A DNA stretch of 14,217 nt from Dehalococcoidia bacterium (GCA_003484395.1 DNCV01000041.1:1-14217), one strand, 5' to 3'. Counted from the first letter of the stretch, positions 6,123 through 14,217 are shown. Numbers and translations: made by a program. The notes: generated from the letters alone by a model not told the origin.

Positions 6123-7223
6123 GTGGAAATCTGCATCATTGGCCTACCCAAAAGCGGCAAAACAACAATTTTTAATGCTTTAACCAAAGGGACAGCAGAA
6201 ACCAAACCTTACGCTTCTGCAGCGTTAGCGCCTAATATTGGAATGGCAAAAGTACCGGAACCACGACTTGCAGCGCTCACATCAATGTTTCACTCCAAAA
6301 AGACGACGCCGGCAGAAATTAAATATGTTGATATCGCCGGCGCAACGAAAACATTCAGCAAATCGGAAGGTTTTGACGGACAACTGCTCAGCTATCTGAG
6401 CAATGCGGATGCGCTGATCCACGTTATTCGTAATTTCAATAATGAAACTGTTCCCCATATCGAAGGTAGTATCGATCCAAAACGAGATGCAGCGACCCTG
6501 GATATGGAACTTATATTTTCGGATCTGGCGATTATCGAACGGAAAATACAACGACTGGAAAGCTCACTGAAATCATCGAAACCCGGAGAACGTGATAACG
6601 CGATAAAAGAGCAAGCCCTCATGAAAAAAATTAAAGAAGCGTTGGAAAAGGAAATACCCATTTGGCAACAAAAACTGACCGCCGACGAAATGAAGGGACT
6701 CGCCAACTATCAGTTCCTCACAGCAAAACCGATGTTGATAGTCATTAACATCGATGAAAATCAGCTTGCACAGGCACAGGAAATCGAAGCGCAATTTCGC
6801 TCTCTTTATCCGAATGCACAATTTGATATCATCGCACTGTGCGGCAAACTGGAAATGGAATTAACCCAGCTTAACGATGCCGATGCAGAAGCATTTCGCA
6901 AAGACCTGAACCTCAGTGAGCCCGCTCTGAACAGGTTAATAAAGAGATCATATAAATTACTGGGGCTCATCTCCTTTTTCACAACCGGAGAGGATGAATC
7001 CAAAGCCTGGACCATTCGAAACGATACACAGGCATTAAAGGCTGCGGGCAAAATTCATTCAGATATTGAAAGAGGATTTATTAGAGCAGAAGTAATACAT
7101 TTTGATGATCTCATCAGAACAGGCGGAATGGCCGAGGCGCGGAAACAGGGGTTGTTAAGACTTGAAGGAAAAGGATACGTCGTACAAGATGGAGACGTTA
7201 TCAATTTCTTATTTAATGTATAG
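6123..7223 (+). CDS. ychF: YchF/OLA1-family P-loop NTPase, divergent
   Basis: A 366-residue cytosolic member of the Obg-related YchF/OLA1 family, ribosome-associated NTPases that in studied cases prefer ATP. Visible: the P-loop GLPKSGKT (7-14; most family members have GLPNVGKS), the G3 motif VDIAG (69-73), a helical, charged segment at about 135-178 fitting the family coiled-coil insertion, a G4-position NIDE (209-212) in place of NKxD, consistent with relaxed guanine specificity, and a C-terminal TGS-like/DUF933 domain (about 283-366, FFTTGEDESKAWTIR and EVIHFDDLI). The switch region after the P-loop is unlike canonical YchF (YASAALAPNIG where NYPFCTIEPN is usual; ATKTFSKSEGF after DIAG). 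The GTG start has a good Shine-Dalgarno; upstream is a clear promoter. It may be a lineage-specific version or a paralogue; the rest of the genome would tell. Confidence 0.85.
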   Translation: MEICIIGLPKSGKTTIFNALTKGTAETKPYASAALAPNIGMAKVPEPRLAALTSMFHSKKTTPAEIKYVDIAGATKTFSKSEGFDGQLLSYLSNADALIHVIRNFNNETVPHIEGSIDPKRDAATLDMELIFSDLAIIERKIQRLESSLKSSKPGERDNAIKEQALMKKIKEALEKEIPIWQQKLTADEMKGLANYQFLTAKPMLIVINIDENQLAQAQEIEAQFRSLYPNAQFDIIALCGKLEMELTQLNDADAEAFRKDLNLSEPALNRLIKRSYKLLGLISFFTTGEDESKAWTIRNDTQALKAAGKIHSDIERGFIRAEVIHFDDLIRTGGMAEARKQGLLRLEGKGYVVQDGDVINFLFNV

Positions 7224-7252
7224 ACCTTACCCTGCGGCTGCATTCTTGGTTT

Positions 7253-7258
7253 AGGGAG
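7253..7258 (+). promoter_or_regulatory. Shine-Dalgarno deciding the start of the reductase gene
   Basis: AGGGAG lies two bases before an in-frame TTG (7261) and eleven bases before the ATG at 7270. The spacing and the Rossmann-type N-terminus (MYDVAIIGAG) both favour the ATG. Confidence 0.6.
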
Positions 7259-7269
7259 AGTTGCGTAGT

Positions 7270-8409
7270 ATGTATGATGTAGCCATCATCGGAGCAGGAG
7301 TAGCAGGCAGTTATCTGGCACATAATCTGGCACAACGTGGTTATAGTATCCTCGTTCTGGAGAAAAAGGAAAACGTTTCGCGAGATACCTGTTGTACAGG
7401 AATAGTCAGCCAAAAATGTCTTGATCTTCTTAAAGCTCCGGACAATCTTATCCTGCAAAAAATAAACTCTGCCACATTTCATGATTCTACAGGTGAAACG
7501 ATACGATTATGGCGCAATCATGATGTAGCCTATATTCTCGATCGACCAGGCCTGAACACCCTGCTAAAACAAAAAGCAGAATCTGCTGGTGTCAGCTATG
7601 CAATGCCGTCAATAGTTACACGAATTCAATCTTCAGATGATCATGTCACAATAACAGCAATGGACAATAAATATCTATGTCGAGCTATTGTATTCGCTAC
7701 TGGCTTTGGCTCCGCTCTACCACAACAAGCAGGTATGGGACGAATAAAACGATTTACAATAGGAGCCCAAATCGAAGTAACGGTCAATACTGTATCAGAA
7801 GTAACAGTATATCTGGACAAACATATTTCTCCGGATTGGTTTGCATGGCTGGTCCCGATACGAAACCAGAAAGCATTCCTTGGTTTAATGACCCAGCATA
7901 ACATAAAACAACGCATGGAAACCCTTATAGCAAAGTTGATTGCCGAAAACAAAATACAATCCGATTGGAGCAATCTAACATTTGAGACCATTCCTGCGAC
8001 ATATTCATCAAAAACGTACGCAAATCGCGCACTTGTTGTTGGGGAAGCAGCCGGTCAAGTGAAACCAATGACTGGCGGAGGCATATATTTCAGTCTGCTG
8101 AGTGCAGATATTGCAGCAGCTACATTACACAAAGGTTTCATAAAAGATGATTTATCGGCTGAGATGCTTTCACAATACCAGAAGGAATGGCAGAAAACAC
8201 TCAAACGCGAATTAATTACAGGCTCACTCATCCAAAAAAGCTATACGATTCTGAGTGATAAACAAATTCATTTGTTATTTAAACTAGCCAAAAACAGGAA
8301 TCTGGCTCAATTTATAAAGAACACGAATTCTTTTGATTTTGACTTTCATCGCAAATTCCTCATAAGCCTTTGTAAAAACATAGTGACTTTCTCTCTCACA
8401 AGACAATAG
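7270..8409 (+). CDS. Geranylgeranyl-reductase-family FAD-dependent oxidoreductase
   Basis: A 379-residue flavoprotein of the family that reduces double bonds of isoprenoid chains (archaeal lipid and plant/bacterial chlorophyll geranylgeranyl reductases and relatives). The N-terminus is a classic FAD-binding Rossmann fold (DVAIIGAGVAG, 3-13; Glu31 ends the second strand). A Cys-rich block follows (CCTGIVSQKC, 41-50), as seen near the substrate site in this family. The family's second FAD motif is clear: RALVVGEAAGQVKPMTGGGIYF (253-274, GEAAG and the TGGG loop). The C-terminal about 80 residues are less conserved. It starts 46 bases after ychF with no promoter seen in the gap, so co-transcription is likely. 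The substrate cannot be read from sequence; candidates are the menaquinone side chain, polyprenyl carriers or another isoprenoid lipid. Confidence 0.8.
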   Translation: MYDVAIIGAGVAGSYLAHNLAQRGYSILVLEKKENVSRDTCCTGIVSQKCLDLLKAPDNLILQKINSATFHDSTGETIRLWRNHDVAYILDRPGLNTLLKQKAESAGVSYAMPSIVTRIQSSDDHVTITAMDNKYLCRAIVFATGFGSALPQQAGMGRIKRFTIGAQIEVTVNTVSEVTVYLDKHISPDWFAWLVPIRNQKAFLGLMTQHNIKQRMETLIAKLIAENKIQSDWSNLTFETIPATYSSKTYANRALVVGEAAGQVKPMTGGGIYFSLLSADIAAATLHKGFIKDDLSAEMLSQYQKEWQKTLKRELITGSLIQKSYTILSDKQIHLLFKLAKNRNLAQFIKNTNSFDFDFHRKFLISLCKNIVTFSLTRQ

Positions 8410-8419
8410 CAAGTCAAAT

Positions 8420-8449
8420 TTTACAAGATACTACGTACGAATATATAAT
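8420..8449 (+). promoter_or_regulatory. Putative promoter of ppsA
   Basis: TTTACA (8420-8425), an 18-base spacer and a perfect TATAAT (8444-8449), in the 79-base gap between the reductase gene and ppsA. No terminator hairpin precedes it, so read-through from upstream is also possible. AAAGGAG (8477-8483) is the ribosome site. Confidence 0.65.
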
Positions 8450-8488
8450 AAACGACATTTCACCTGAAAAATTTCTAAAGGAGCCTTT

Positions 8489-10747
8489 ATGACAGACGAA
8501 ACCAAACTTGTCGCGTGGTTTGAAGAGGTTGGTAAGAATGACATTCCCCTTGTCGGCGGCAAAGGAGCCAATCTCGGTGAGCTTACCAACAACGGTATCG
8601 CAGTTCCTCCTGGATTTATAGTCACCTCAGAAGCGTATATTAAATTTCTCAAATCATCGAAGTTATCTGATACGATCAGATTACACTTAAGCAACCTCGA
8701 CATTAATGACAGCAAGAAACTGCAGGATGTTGCATCAATTATTAAAAATAAATTCACTGAATTCCCTATGCCGGCAAAGCTGATAACACAAATTAAACAG
8801 GCATATCGTAAACTCGGCGGTGGTATGGTTGCAGTGCGATCTTCTGCAACCGCCGAAGACCTGCCGGACGCATCCTTCGCAGGACAACAGCGCACCTTTC
8901 TTAATGTACGCGGCGAAGACGAGGTAATAACCGCTGTAAAAAGCTGTTGGGCATCTCTTTTTGAACCAAGAGCCATATTCTATAGACATGAACAGGGCTT
9001 CGATTTTCAGGTCGGCATTGCGGTTCCCGTACAAAAAATGGTCCAATCCGAAATTTCGGGAGTTCTATTCACAGTAGAACCGTTAAGCAATGATCAAAGT
9101 AAAATTCTTATGGAAGCCATCTACGGGCTTGGAGAATTCATCGTCTCAGGAGAAGTAACTCCCGATCAATATCTTGTCAATAAGGAAAACCTTCAAATCA
9201 TCGAAAAGACCATACGCAAACAGGAATGGCAATTGCTGCGCAATGAGGCCGCTGAATCTGGAACGATCGAATTGACACGGAGAGTCCGGGTATCTCCTAA
9301 AGAACAAAAAAAACAAAAATTATCTGATAGCAGCATAGTCGCATTGGCTGAACTGGCAAAAAAAATTGAGAGCCTGTATAAGTTCCCCCAAGATATTGAA
9401 TGGGCTCAACAGAATGGCAAGTTTTATATCTTACAGACGCGGCCAATAACCACACTGAAAGAAAGAGAGCCGGACTTAGCCATACCTGAAATTAAAGCAC
9501 TCCCCATGTTGACCGGTGTTGCTGCCAGTCCCGGCATCGCAGTAGGCAAAGTCAAACTTGTGCCTGATCCATCCGATATCTCTAAGGTTGAGGCCGGTGA
9601 TGTGCTCGTTGCAGCGATGACTACCCCCGACTATGTACCGGCAATGAAACGCGCAGTTGCTATTGTCACCGACAGGGGTGGCAGAACCGCGCATGCTGCA
9701 ATCGTAAGCCGTGAGTTGGGCATTCCATGTGTTGTCGGGACCGATTCAGCAACCTCTTCATTAAAAGACGGGCAGATTATTACAGTCGATGGATACAGGG
9801 GTCGCGTATTTAATGGAAAAGTTGCTGAAAACAGACAGTCCGCACCCAACATCGTTTCAGGATCCAGGATTAAAACCAAAACGAAAGTTTATGTAAATCT
9901 GGCAGAGCCGGAACTCGCTGAAGCAGTCGCCGCAAAAAATGTTGATGGGGTTGGTCTGCTCAGGGCAGAATTCATGGTTGCGCAAATCGGCGGGCATCCG
10001 AGATATATGCTGCACGAAGGCAAAGAGCGATTATTTGAGGATTCGCTCGCACATAATATTACATCGATCGTCAAAGCTTTCCATCCACGACCTGTCGTCT
10101 ACAGGACAACTGATTTTAAGACCAATGAATATCGAAACCTCCAGGGCGGAGACAGGTATGAGGAAAATGAAGAAAATCCGATGATTGGGTATCGTGGTTG
10201 CTCACGGTACACCAGAGAAATAGAGGTCCTCAGGATGGAGCTCAATGCGATGAAAAAAGTCTGCCAGCACTACGATAATCTCTGGATTATGATTCCTTTT
10301 GTTCGTTTCGTCAGTGAAATGGAACGAATCAAGAATATTTTCATCTCAGAAGGGCTATACCAGTTCCCGAATTTCAAACTGTGGATGATGGTGGAAGTTC
10401 CATCGAATATCTTCCTCATTGACAAATTTCTTGATACCGGCATAGACGGTATTTCGATCGGGTCTAACGATCTCACTCAGCTTATCCTCGGTATCGATAG
10501 AGATAATGCGAAACTGGCGCCACAGTTTGATGAAAGAAATGAAGCCGTCCAGATAGCCATCGAAAAAGCAGTTAAAACGACGATCGGCAAAGGGAAAACC
10601 TGCTCAATTTGCGGCCAAGCCCCTTCATCATATCCTGAGATCACAAACAATCTGGTTAAATGGGGAATTACCTCCGTATCGGTTAGCCCAGATATGATAG
10701 AAAGAACGCGAGATATCATCGCCAAAGCTGAAGCAAAATTGTCCTAA
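8489..10747 (+). CDS. ppsA: Phosphoenolpyruvate synthase
   Basis: Cytosolic enzyme converting pyruvate and ATP to PEP, AMP and phosphate, the entry to gluconeogenesis. It has 752 residues, slightly shorter than the E. coli enzyme. The ATP-binding N-terminal domain shows VGGKGANLGEL (22-32) and VRSSATAEDLPDASFAGQQ (116-134). The swivelling phosphohistidine domain has GGRTAHAAIVSRELGIPCV (397-415), with His402 the expected phosphoryl carrier. The PEP-binding barrel shows VDGVGLLRAEF (485-495), VEVPSN (635-640), GSNDLTQL (658-665) and ends with CSICGQAPS (705-713), whose Cys708 is the expected catalytic acid. AMP plus phosphate chemistry (PEP synthase rather than pyruvate phosphate dikinase) is inferred from length and style. 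It has its own promoter and a strong Shine-Dalgarno. In an acetyl-CoA-assimilating anaerobe it would feed sugar synthesis from pyruvate. Confidence 0.95.
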   Translation: MTDETKLVAWFEEVGKNDIPLVGGKGANLGELTNNGIAVPPGFIVTSEAYIKFLKSSKLSDTIRLHLSNLDINDSKKLQDVASIIKNKFTEFPMPAKLITQIKQAYRKLGGGMVAVRSSATAEDLPDASFAGQQRTFLNVRGEDEVITAVKSCWASLFEPRAIFYRHEQGFDFQVGIAVPVQKMVQSEISGVLFTVEPLSNDQSKILMEAIYGLGEFIVSGEVTPDQYLVNKENLQIIEKTIRKQEWQLLRNEAAESGTIELTRRVRVSPKEQKKQKLSDSSIVALAELAKKIESLYKFPQDIEWAQQNGKFYILQTRPITTLKEREPDLAIPEIKALPMLTGVAASPGIAVGKVKLVPDPSDISKVEAGDVLVAAMTTPDYVPAMKRAVAIVTDRGGRTAHAAIVSRELGIPCVVGTDSATSSLKDGQIITVDGYRGRVFNGKVAENRQSAPNIVSGSRIKTKTKVYVNLAEPELAEAVAAKNVDGVGLLRAEFMVAQIGGHPRYMLHEGKERLFEDSLAHNITSIVKAFHPRPVVYRTTDFKTNEYRNLQGGDRYEENEENPMIGYRGCSRYTREIEVLRMELNAMKKVCQHYDNLWIMIPFVRFVSEMERIKNIFISEGLYQFPNFKLWMMVEVPSNIFLIDKFLDTGIDGISIGSNDLTQLILGIDRDNAKLAPQFDERNEAVQIAIEKAVKTTIGKGKTCSICGQAPSSYPEITNNLVKWGITSVSVSPDMIERTRDIIAKAEAKLS

Positions 10748-10792
10748 ACAATATCTGTGCACTATAAAGTTAACGTACCATCATAATGCCAG

Positions 10793-10822
10793 TTGGGAAA
10801 ATGCCGTCCTGCACTATATAAT
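10793..10822 (+). promoter_or_regulatory. Putative promoter of dnaG-rpoD
   Basis: TTGGGA (10793-10798), an 18-base spacer and a perfect TATAAT (10817-10822). A second, weaker candidate lies upstream (TTGTCC 10739-10744, 18 bases, TATAAA 10763-10768), overlapping the end of ppsA. Both -10 elements sit in a repeated GCACTATA (10759-10766 and 10811-10818), so the pair may be tandem promoters. Confidence 0.55.
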
Positions 10823-10832
10823 GAAATGGGAT

Positions 10833-10856
10833 GGAATCGCAAAGACCCATGATTCC
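10833..10856 (+). other. Small hairpin in the dnaG leader
   Basis: GGAATC (10833-10838) and GATTCC (10851-10856) are perfect inverted repeats with a 12-base loop, ending 15 bases before the dnaG ATG. An overlapping alternative pairing exists (ATGGG 10826-10830 with CCCAT 10846-10850). There is no U-tract after it, so it is not a standard terminator. It may be chance or may affect dnaG translation, since the gene lacks a clear Shine-Dalgarno. Confidence 0.3.
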
Positions 10857-10871
10857 TCGAGTTAAAGCACA

Positions 10872-12707
10872 ATGAGTGTCACCGACGAAATAAAACAACG
10901 GCTTGATATTGTAGAAGTCATATCGGAGTACGTGACCCTGCAAAAATCAGGCAAAAACTTCAAGGCACCGTGCCCGTTTCACTCCGAAAAACATGCTTCA
11001 TTTTTCGTCTTTCCGGATAAGCAAAGCTGGCATTGTTTCGGTGCCTGCGGGACGGGAGGAGACATCTTTTCTTTTGTGATGAAAAAGGAAGGGATTGACT
11101 TTGGACAGGCGCTCCATATCCTTGCTGAAAAAGCAGGTGTAAGCTTATCGAATCCCACTGACTCAAACAAAAACAAAGAGTATCGAGAAAAACTACTGGA
11201 AATCAACGAGGCAACATCTGAATACTTCCACCATTCATTGTTAACTTCTCCTGCAGGAGAAATCGCCAGAAACTATATCAAAAAACGGGCGATATCGCCG
11301 GACATCGTCAAGACTTTTCTGCTCGGATATAGTCATGATGATTGGGACGCATTGCAACAATATCTGCTACCGAAAGGATACACGCTGAATGACCTGGCAG
11401 CCTGCGGATTAATTCTGGAAAGACAGGGCGGAGGATATTACGACAGGTTCCGTAATCGCCTGATGTTCCCTATCCATGATATCCAGGGAAGAATCATCGG
11501 CTTCGGAGCCAGAGCGCTGGATGATGCCGAACCGAAATATTTAAATTCGCCACAAACGCTTTTATTCGATAAAAGCAATACCCTCTACGGAGCATATCAT
11601 GCCAAGACAGCTATCCGCCAACAGAATTTCGCAATCATTACGGAAGGATATATGGACGTATTAACATCCCACCAGTACGGTTGGACAAATACGATCGCAT
11701 CGATGGGAACAGCGCTGACAATCAGCCAATTGGATATTCTCAAAAAACTAACCAGAAATATAGTTATCGCACTCGATGCCGATATGGCGGGAGAACAGGC
11801 TATTAAAAGATTTGCAAGTACTACTGATATTGAACAAATACTGGATTCGATACCCAAAGTGGCAATTCCTCAATATGGCAAGGATCCGGATGAATCGATA
11901 AGAAAAAACCCGGAATCCTGGAAGGAATCAATCAGTAATGCCAACAATCAACCACTTCTGGAATTCGTAATCGACACTCTTGTAGCAAGAACAAATATAT
12001 CGACTGCTGACGATAAATTAAAATTAATAGAAACGCTTCAACCTCTTATAGCGAATATTAGCAAAGAAGGACGAAGATGGCAGGCTCTTGAACAACTCGC
12101 TCATTCATTAAAGATAGATATAAAAGTACTTAATGATTACCTTAATCAAATAAAACATTCCAAAAAGCCTCTTAATAAACAATTAAACAGGAATAATTCG
12201 AGAACACACCAGTTCACTCCGTTTAAACCGATTAGCACATCGAGCCCCATTGAGGAGTATTGCCTGGCTCTGTTGCTGCAATTCCCGGATCTGCGCAGCA
12301 AAAACAGCGATCTGCTGCCTGAATACTTCGAGCAACCGGAGAACCATGAAATTTTCTTGAAATGGCAATCTTATGATATTATTGATGACATCATAAACAA
12401 TGTGGTACCAGCACTTCAGCCGTCGCTTGAAAAATTGCTCACTAGGTCTTTTCCAACCACAATAAAGGATAATGAAACATACCGTATTCAGGCATTCAAT
12501 GACTGTTCAAATCGTTTAAAAGAAAAATATCTGCGAAATATTGAGATTAAGAAACAGGAACTACTTGCTGCTGCAGTTGAAACAGATGGAGTGCAGGCAG
12601 AGCTAACAAAACTTGAAGAACAGGGGATTAAATCGGCAGAGGGCTTGAAAGAGATTTTTCACACCCCAAAATTCTATAAAATATCTCGCCATAAAAGAGG
12701 TGGATAA
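10872..12707 (+). CDS. dnaG: DNA primase
   Basis: Synthesises RNA primers for DNA replication at the fork together with the DnaB helicase. It has 611 residues, a normal length. The CHC2 zinc domain lies at the N-terminus with ligands Cys34, His37, Cys55 and Cys59; the last pair is spaced CFGAC (three residues between) where most primases have CxxC. The catalytic core includes DRFRNRLMFPI (191-201) and GFGARAL (210-216). The TOPRIM part has EGYMD (258-262, Glu258) and ALDADMAG (300-307, Asp302 and Asp304), the metal-binding acidic residues, followed by GKDPDE (336-341). The C-terminal third, poorly conserved and helical, should bind DnaB. A stop lies in frame two codons before the ATG, fixing the start, yet no Shine-Dalgarno is evident. 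rpoD follows after five bases, a form of the macromolecular-synthesis operon without rpsU. Confidence 0.96.
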   Translation: MSVTDEIKQRLDIVEVISEYVTLQKSGKNFKAPCPFHSEKHASFFVFPDKQSWHCFGACGTGGDIFSFVMKKEGIDFGQALHILAEKAGVSLSNPTDSNKNKEYREKLLEINEATSEYFHHSLLTSPAGEIARNYIKKRAISPDIVKTFLLGYSHDDWDALQQYLLPKGYTLNDLAACGLILERQGGGYYDRFRNRLMFPIHDIQGRIIGFGARALDDAEPKYLNSPQTLLFDKSNTLYGAYHAKTAIRQQNFAIITEGYMDVLTSHQYGWTNTIASMGTALTISQLDILKKLTRNIVIALDADMAGEQAIKRFASTTDIEQILDSIPKVAIPQYGKDPDESIRKNPESWKESISNANNQPLLEFVIDTLVARTNISTADDKLKLIETLQPLIANISKEGRRWQALEQLAHSLKIDIKVLNDYLNQIKHSKKPLNKQLNRNNSRTHQFTPFKPISTSSPIEEYCLALLLQFPDLRSKNSDLLPEYFEQPENHEIFLKWQSYDIIDDIINNVVPALQPSLEKLLTRSFPTTIKDNETYRIQAFNDCSNRLKEKYLRNIEIKKQELLAAAVETDGVQAELTKLEEQGIKSAEGLKEIFHTPKFYKISRHKRGG

Positions 12708-12712
12708 TAAGC

Positions 12713-14217
12713 ATGAAAAGAAACGATGAAACATTGTCGTTCTTCCCTTCAAAGAAAAAAAAGGAGACCACAGCAACAAAGGAAAAAGCGAAGAATGTTT
12801 CGGTAAAAATAGCAGAAGAAGAGCTGCCGTCTAAAGAGAAAGATACTTTCGCTGATGTTGATGAAGATACCACAAAACTCGATATCGCATGGGAAAACGA
12901 AGAGCCACCCGTAGATGAACTGAAAGACGATTGGTTGGTAAAATCGAAAGGTGACTCCAAGTACGCGTCTGCACTGGATATAGCTCCTGATGACCATGAT
13001 ACGCTCGATGATCCCGTTCGCGTCTATCTCCACGAAATCGGAAAGGTTCCCTTACTCACGGGGAATGAGGAAAAGGAGCTGGCAAGCAAGCTGGAAGAGG
13101 TAAAATATCTTGAAGGCATTGAAGACCTGTACTTCGATAATTATGGGACTGCACCCTCAGCTTCTGATATTGCCATTTATCTGTTAAGATACCTTTTTGA
13201 CTCAGAACATATCGTCGATAGCCTGACAAAGCATCTGAAAATCGAAACGACTAAATTTAAAGCAAGACTATCCGATAAGAAGGTTCAGGATGCCGTCAAC
13301 GGAGCTATCGATCCTAATCTATTGCGAGCTCTCGCAGGGAACGATGAAGCCGCATTTATAGATTTGACATACCGATTCGTTAATATATCATTAAACATAA
13401 GACTTCTCCTCCCTCTGTTCGATATCATCGATAGTACTGTAACGTGGAAAAAGATGAAAACGATGGTTGCCGATCCGATAGATCGTCAATTTCTATCGCT
13501 GCTCCAATCGAAAAGCTATCTGTTCAAAAACCATTTCGATTCAATAAAGAAATCTGCAAAAAAAGCTGAAAAACATCTTACTGAAGCAAACCTCCGTCTG
13601 GTTGTCAGCGTTGCAAAAAAATATGTCGGACATGGAATGCCGCTCCTCGATCTTATTCAAGAGGGCAATATCGGCCTGGTCCGGGCAGTCGAAAAATTTG
13701 AATACCGAAAAGGATTCAAATTTAGTACATATGCAACATGGTGGATCAGGCAGGCCATTACACGAGCAATTGCGGATCAGGCACGTACAATTCGTATACC
13801 CGTCCACATGGTAGAGACAATTAACAGGCTTCTCCGCGTGAACCGCAAACTGGCTCAGGAATTCGGACGGGAGCCGAGCTACGAAGAGATCGGCAAAGGC
13901 ATGGAGATATCCTCAGAGAAGGTGAGAGAAATAATGAAATTGTCCCAGATGCCGATCTCCCTCGAAATGCCAATCGGAGAAGAGGAAGACAGCCACCTCG
14001 GTGATTTTATTGAGGACAGAGCTACGCTAGCTCCGGTAGATGCAGCTTCAAGAGAGCTGCTAAAATCACAGTTAAATAAGGTGCTCTCCGAGCTGACCGA
14101 TAGGGAACGGAGAGTGCTGATATTGAGATTCGGACTCGAGGACGGGCGTGCACGAACACTTGAAGAAGTCGGTAAAGAGTTCAATGTCACGCGCGAGCGA
14201 ATTCGCCAGATCGAAGC
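12713..14217 (+). CDS. rpoD: Primary RNA polymerase sigma factor RpoD (C-terminus outside window)
   Basis: Housekeeping sigma-70 factor directing RNA polymerase to promoters. The frame is open for 501 codons to the window edge. In order: a highly charged, Lys/Glu-rich N-terminus (1-97) without a recognisable region 1.1; region 1.2 (DDPVRVYLHEIGKVPLLT, 99-116); a non-conserved region of about 160 residues (about 130-288); regions 2.1-2.4 (EANLRLVVSVAKKY 291-304; GNIGLVRAVEKFEYRKGFKF 318-337; STYATWWIRQAITRAIADQA 338-357), whose 2.3-2.4 sequence is the standard -10-melting and -10-reading type; region 3 (about 375-440); and region 4 with LTDRERRVLILRFGL (461-475) and the helix-turn-helix RTLEEVGKEFNVTRERIRQI (481-500). 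The final helix is cut. It is coupled to dnaG, with AGAGGTGG overlapping the dnaG end as the ribosome site. The -10 elements noted in this window match such a sigma factor. Confidence 0.96.
   Translation, partial: MKRNDETLSFFPSKKKKETTATKEKAKNVSVKIAEEELPSKEKDTFADVDEDTTKLDIAWENEEPPVDELKDDWLVKSKGDSKYASALDIAPDDHDTLDDPVRVYLHEIGKVPLLTGNEEKELASKLEEVKYLEGIEDLYFDNYGTAPSASDIAIYLLRYLFDSEHIVDSLTKHLKIETTKFKARLSDKKVQDAVNGAIDPNLLRALAGNDEAAFIDLTYRFVNISLNIRLLLPLFDIIDSTVTWKKMKTMVADPIDRQFLSLLQSKSYLFKNHFDSIKKSAKKAEKHLTEANLRLVVSVAKKYVGHGMPLLDLIQEGNIGLVRAVEKFEYRKGFKFSTYATWWIRQAITRAIADQARTIRIPVHMVETINRLLRVNRKLAQEFGREPSYEEIGKGMEISSEKVREIMKLSQMPISLEMPIGEEEDSHLGDFIEDRATLAPVDAASRELLKSQLNKVLSELTDRERRVLILRFGLEDGRARTLEEVGKEFNVTRERIRQIE

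Noticed and set aside
7224..7269. Possible terminator after ychF
   Set aside because: The gap has only a weak CCCT/AGGG match, no strong stem and no T-run.
8477..8488. Palindrome AAAGG-AG-CCTTT over the ppsA ribosome site
   Set aside because: The two-base loop cannot form a hairpin, and the symmetry arises from the Shine-Dalgarno sequence itself.
8431..8976. 181-codon leftward frame antisense to ppsA
   Set aside because: It is a shadow of the strongly supported ppsA frame, with no recognisable protein features.

Overview
The window is about 14.2 kb of densely packed housekeeping DNA, with no gap longer than about 200 bases. Gene content and style point to a bacterium of the Chloroflexota, most likely class Dehalococcoidia. 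The signs are a short single-domain YidC without the large periplasmic domain of Gram-negative YidC, a type-2 isoleucyl-tRNA synthetase, a DnaG zinc ribbon with the CFGAC spacing, an archaeal-like geranylgeranyl-reductase-family flavoprotein, and dnaG directly followed by rpoD without rpsU. This placement is inferred from protein style; no database was searched.

Layout. Positions 1-5928 read leftward on the minus strand as one unbroken series: rpsF, ssb, rpsR, rpmH, rnpA, yidD, a PQQ-type beta-propeller protein, yidC, jag/khpB and ileS (cut by the left edge). Neighbours overlap or are separated by at most about 30 bases, so this is probably one long operon driven by an extended -10 promoter near 5957-5985. 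It joins two clusters that are usually separate: the S6/SSB/S18 cluster, and the L34/RNase P protein/YidD/YidC/Jag cluster that commonly sits beside dnaA. Together these genes make ribosomal proteins, process tRNA, bind single-stranded DNA, insert membrane proteins and charge tRNA-Ile.

A 194-base divergent promoter region (5929-6122) separates this operon from rightward genes: a divergent YchF-family P-loop NTPase and a geranylgeranyl-reductase-family FAD oxidoreductase (7270-8409), then PEP synthase with its own promoter (8489-10747). Last comes the macromolecular-synthesis pair dnaG (10872-12707) and rpoD (from 12713, cut by the right edge), behind a leader with a promoter, a small hairpin and no obvious Shine-Dalgarno site.

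I found no mobile elements, CRISPR arrays, tRNA or rRNA genes, replication origin or convincing terminators. The window looks ordinary overall. The points most worth a second look are the secreted or membrane-anchored propeller protein embedded in the YidC insertase operon, the out-of-frame overlap of an extended rpsR with rpmH, the GxHH active-site signature of IleRS, and the unusual dnaG leader.
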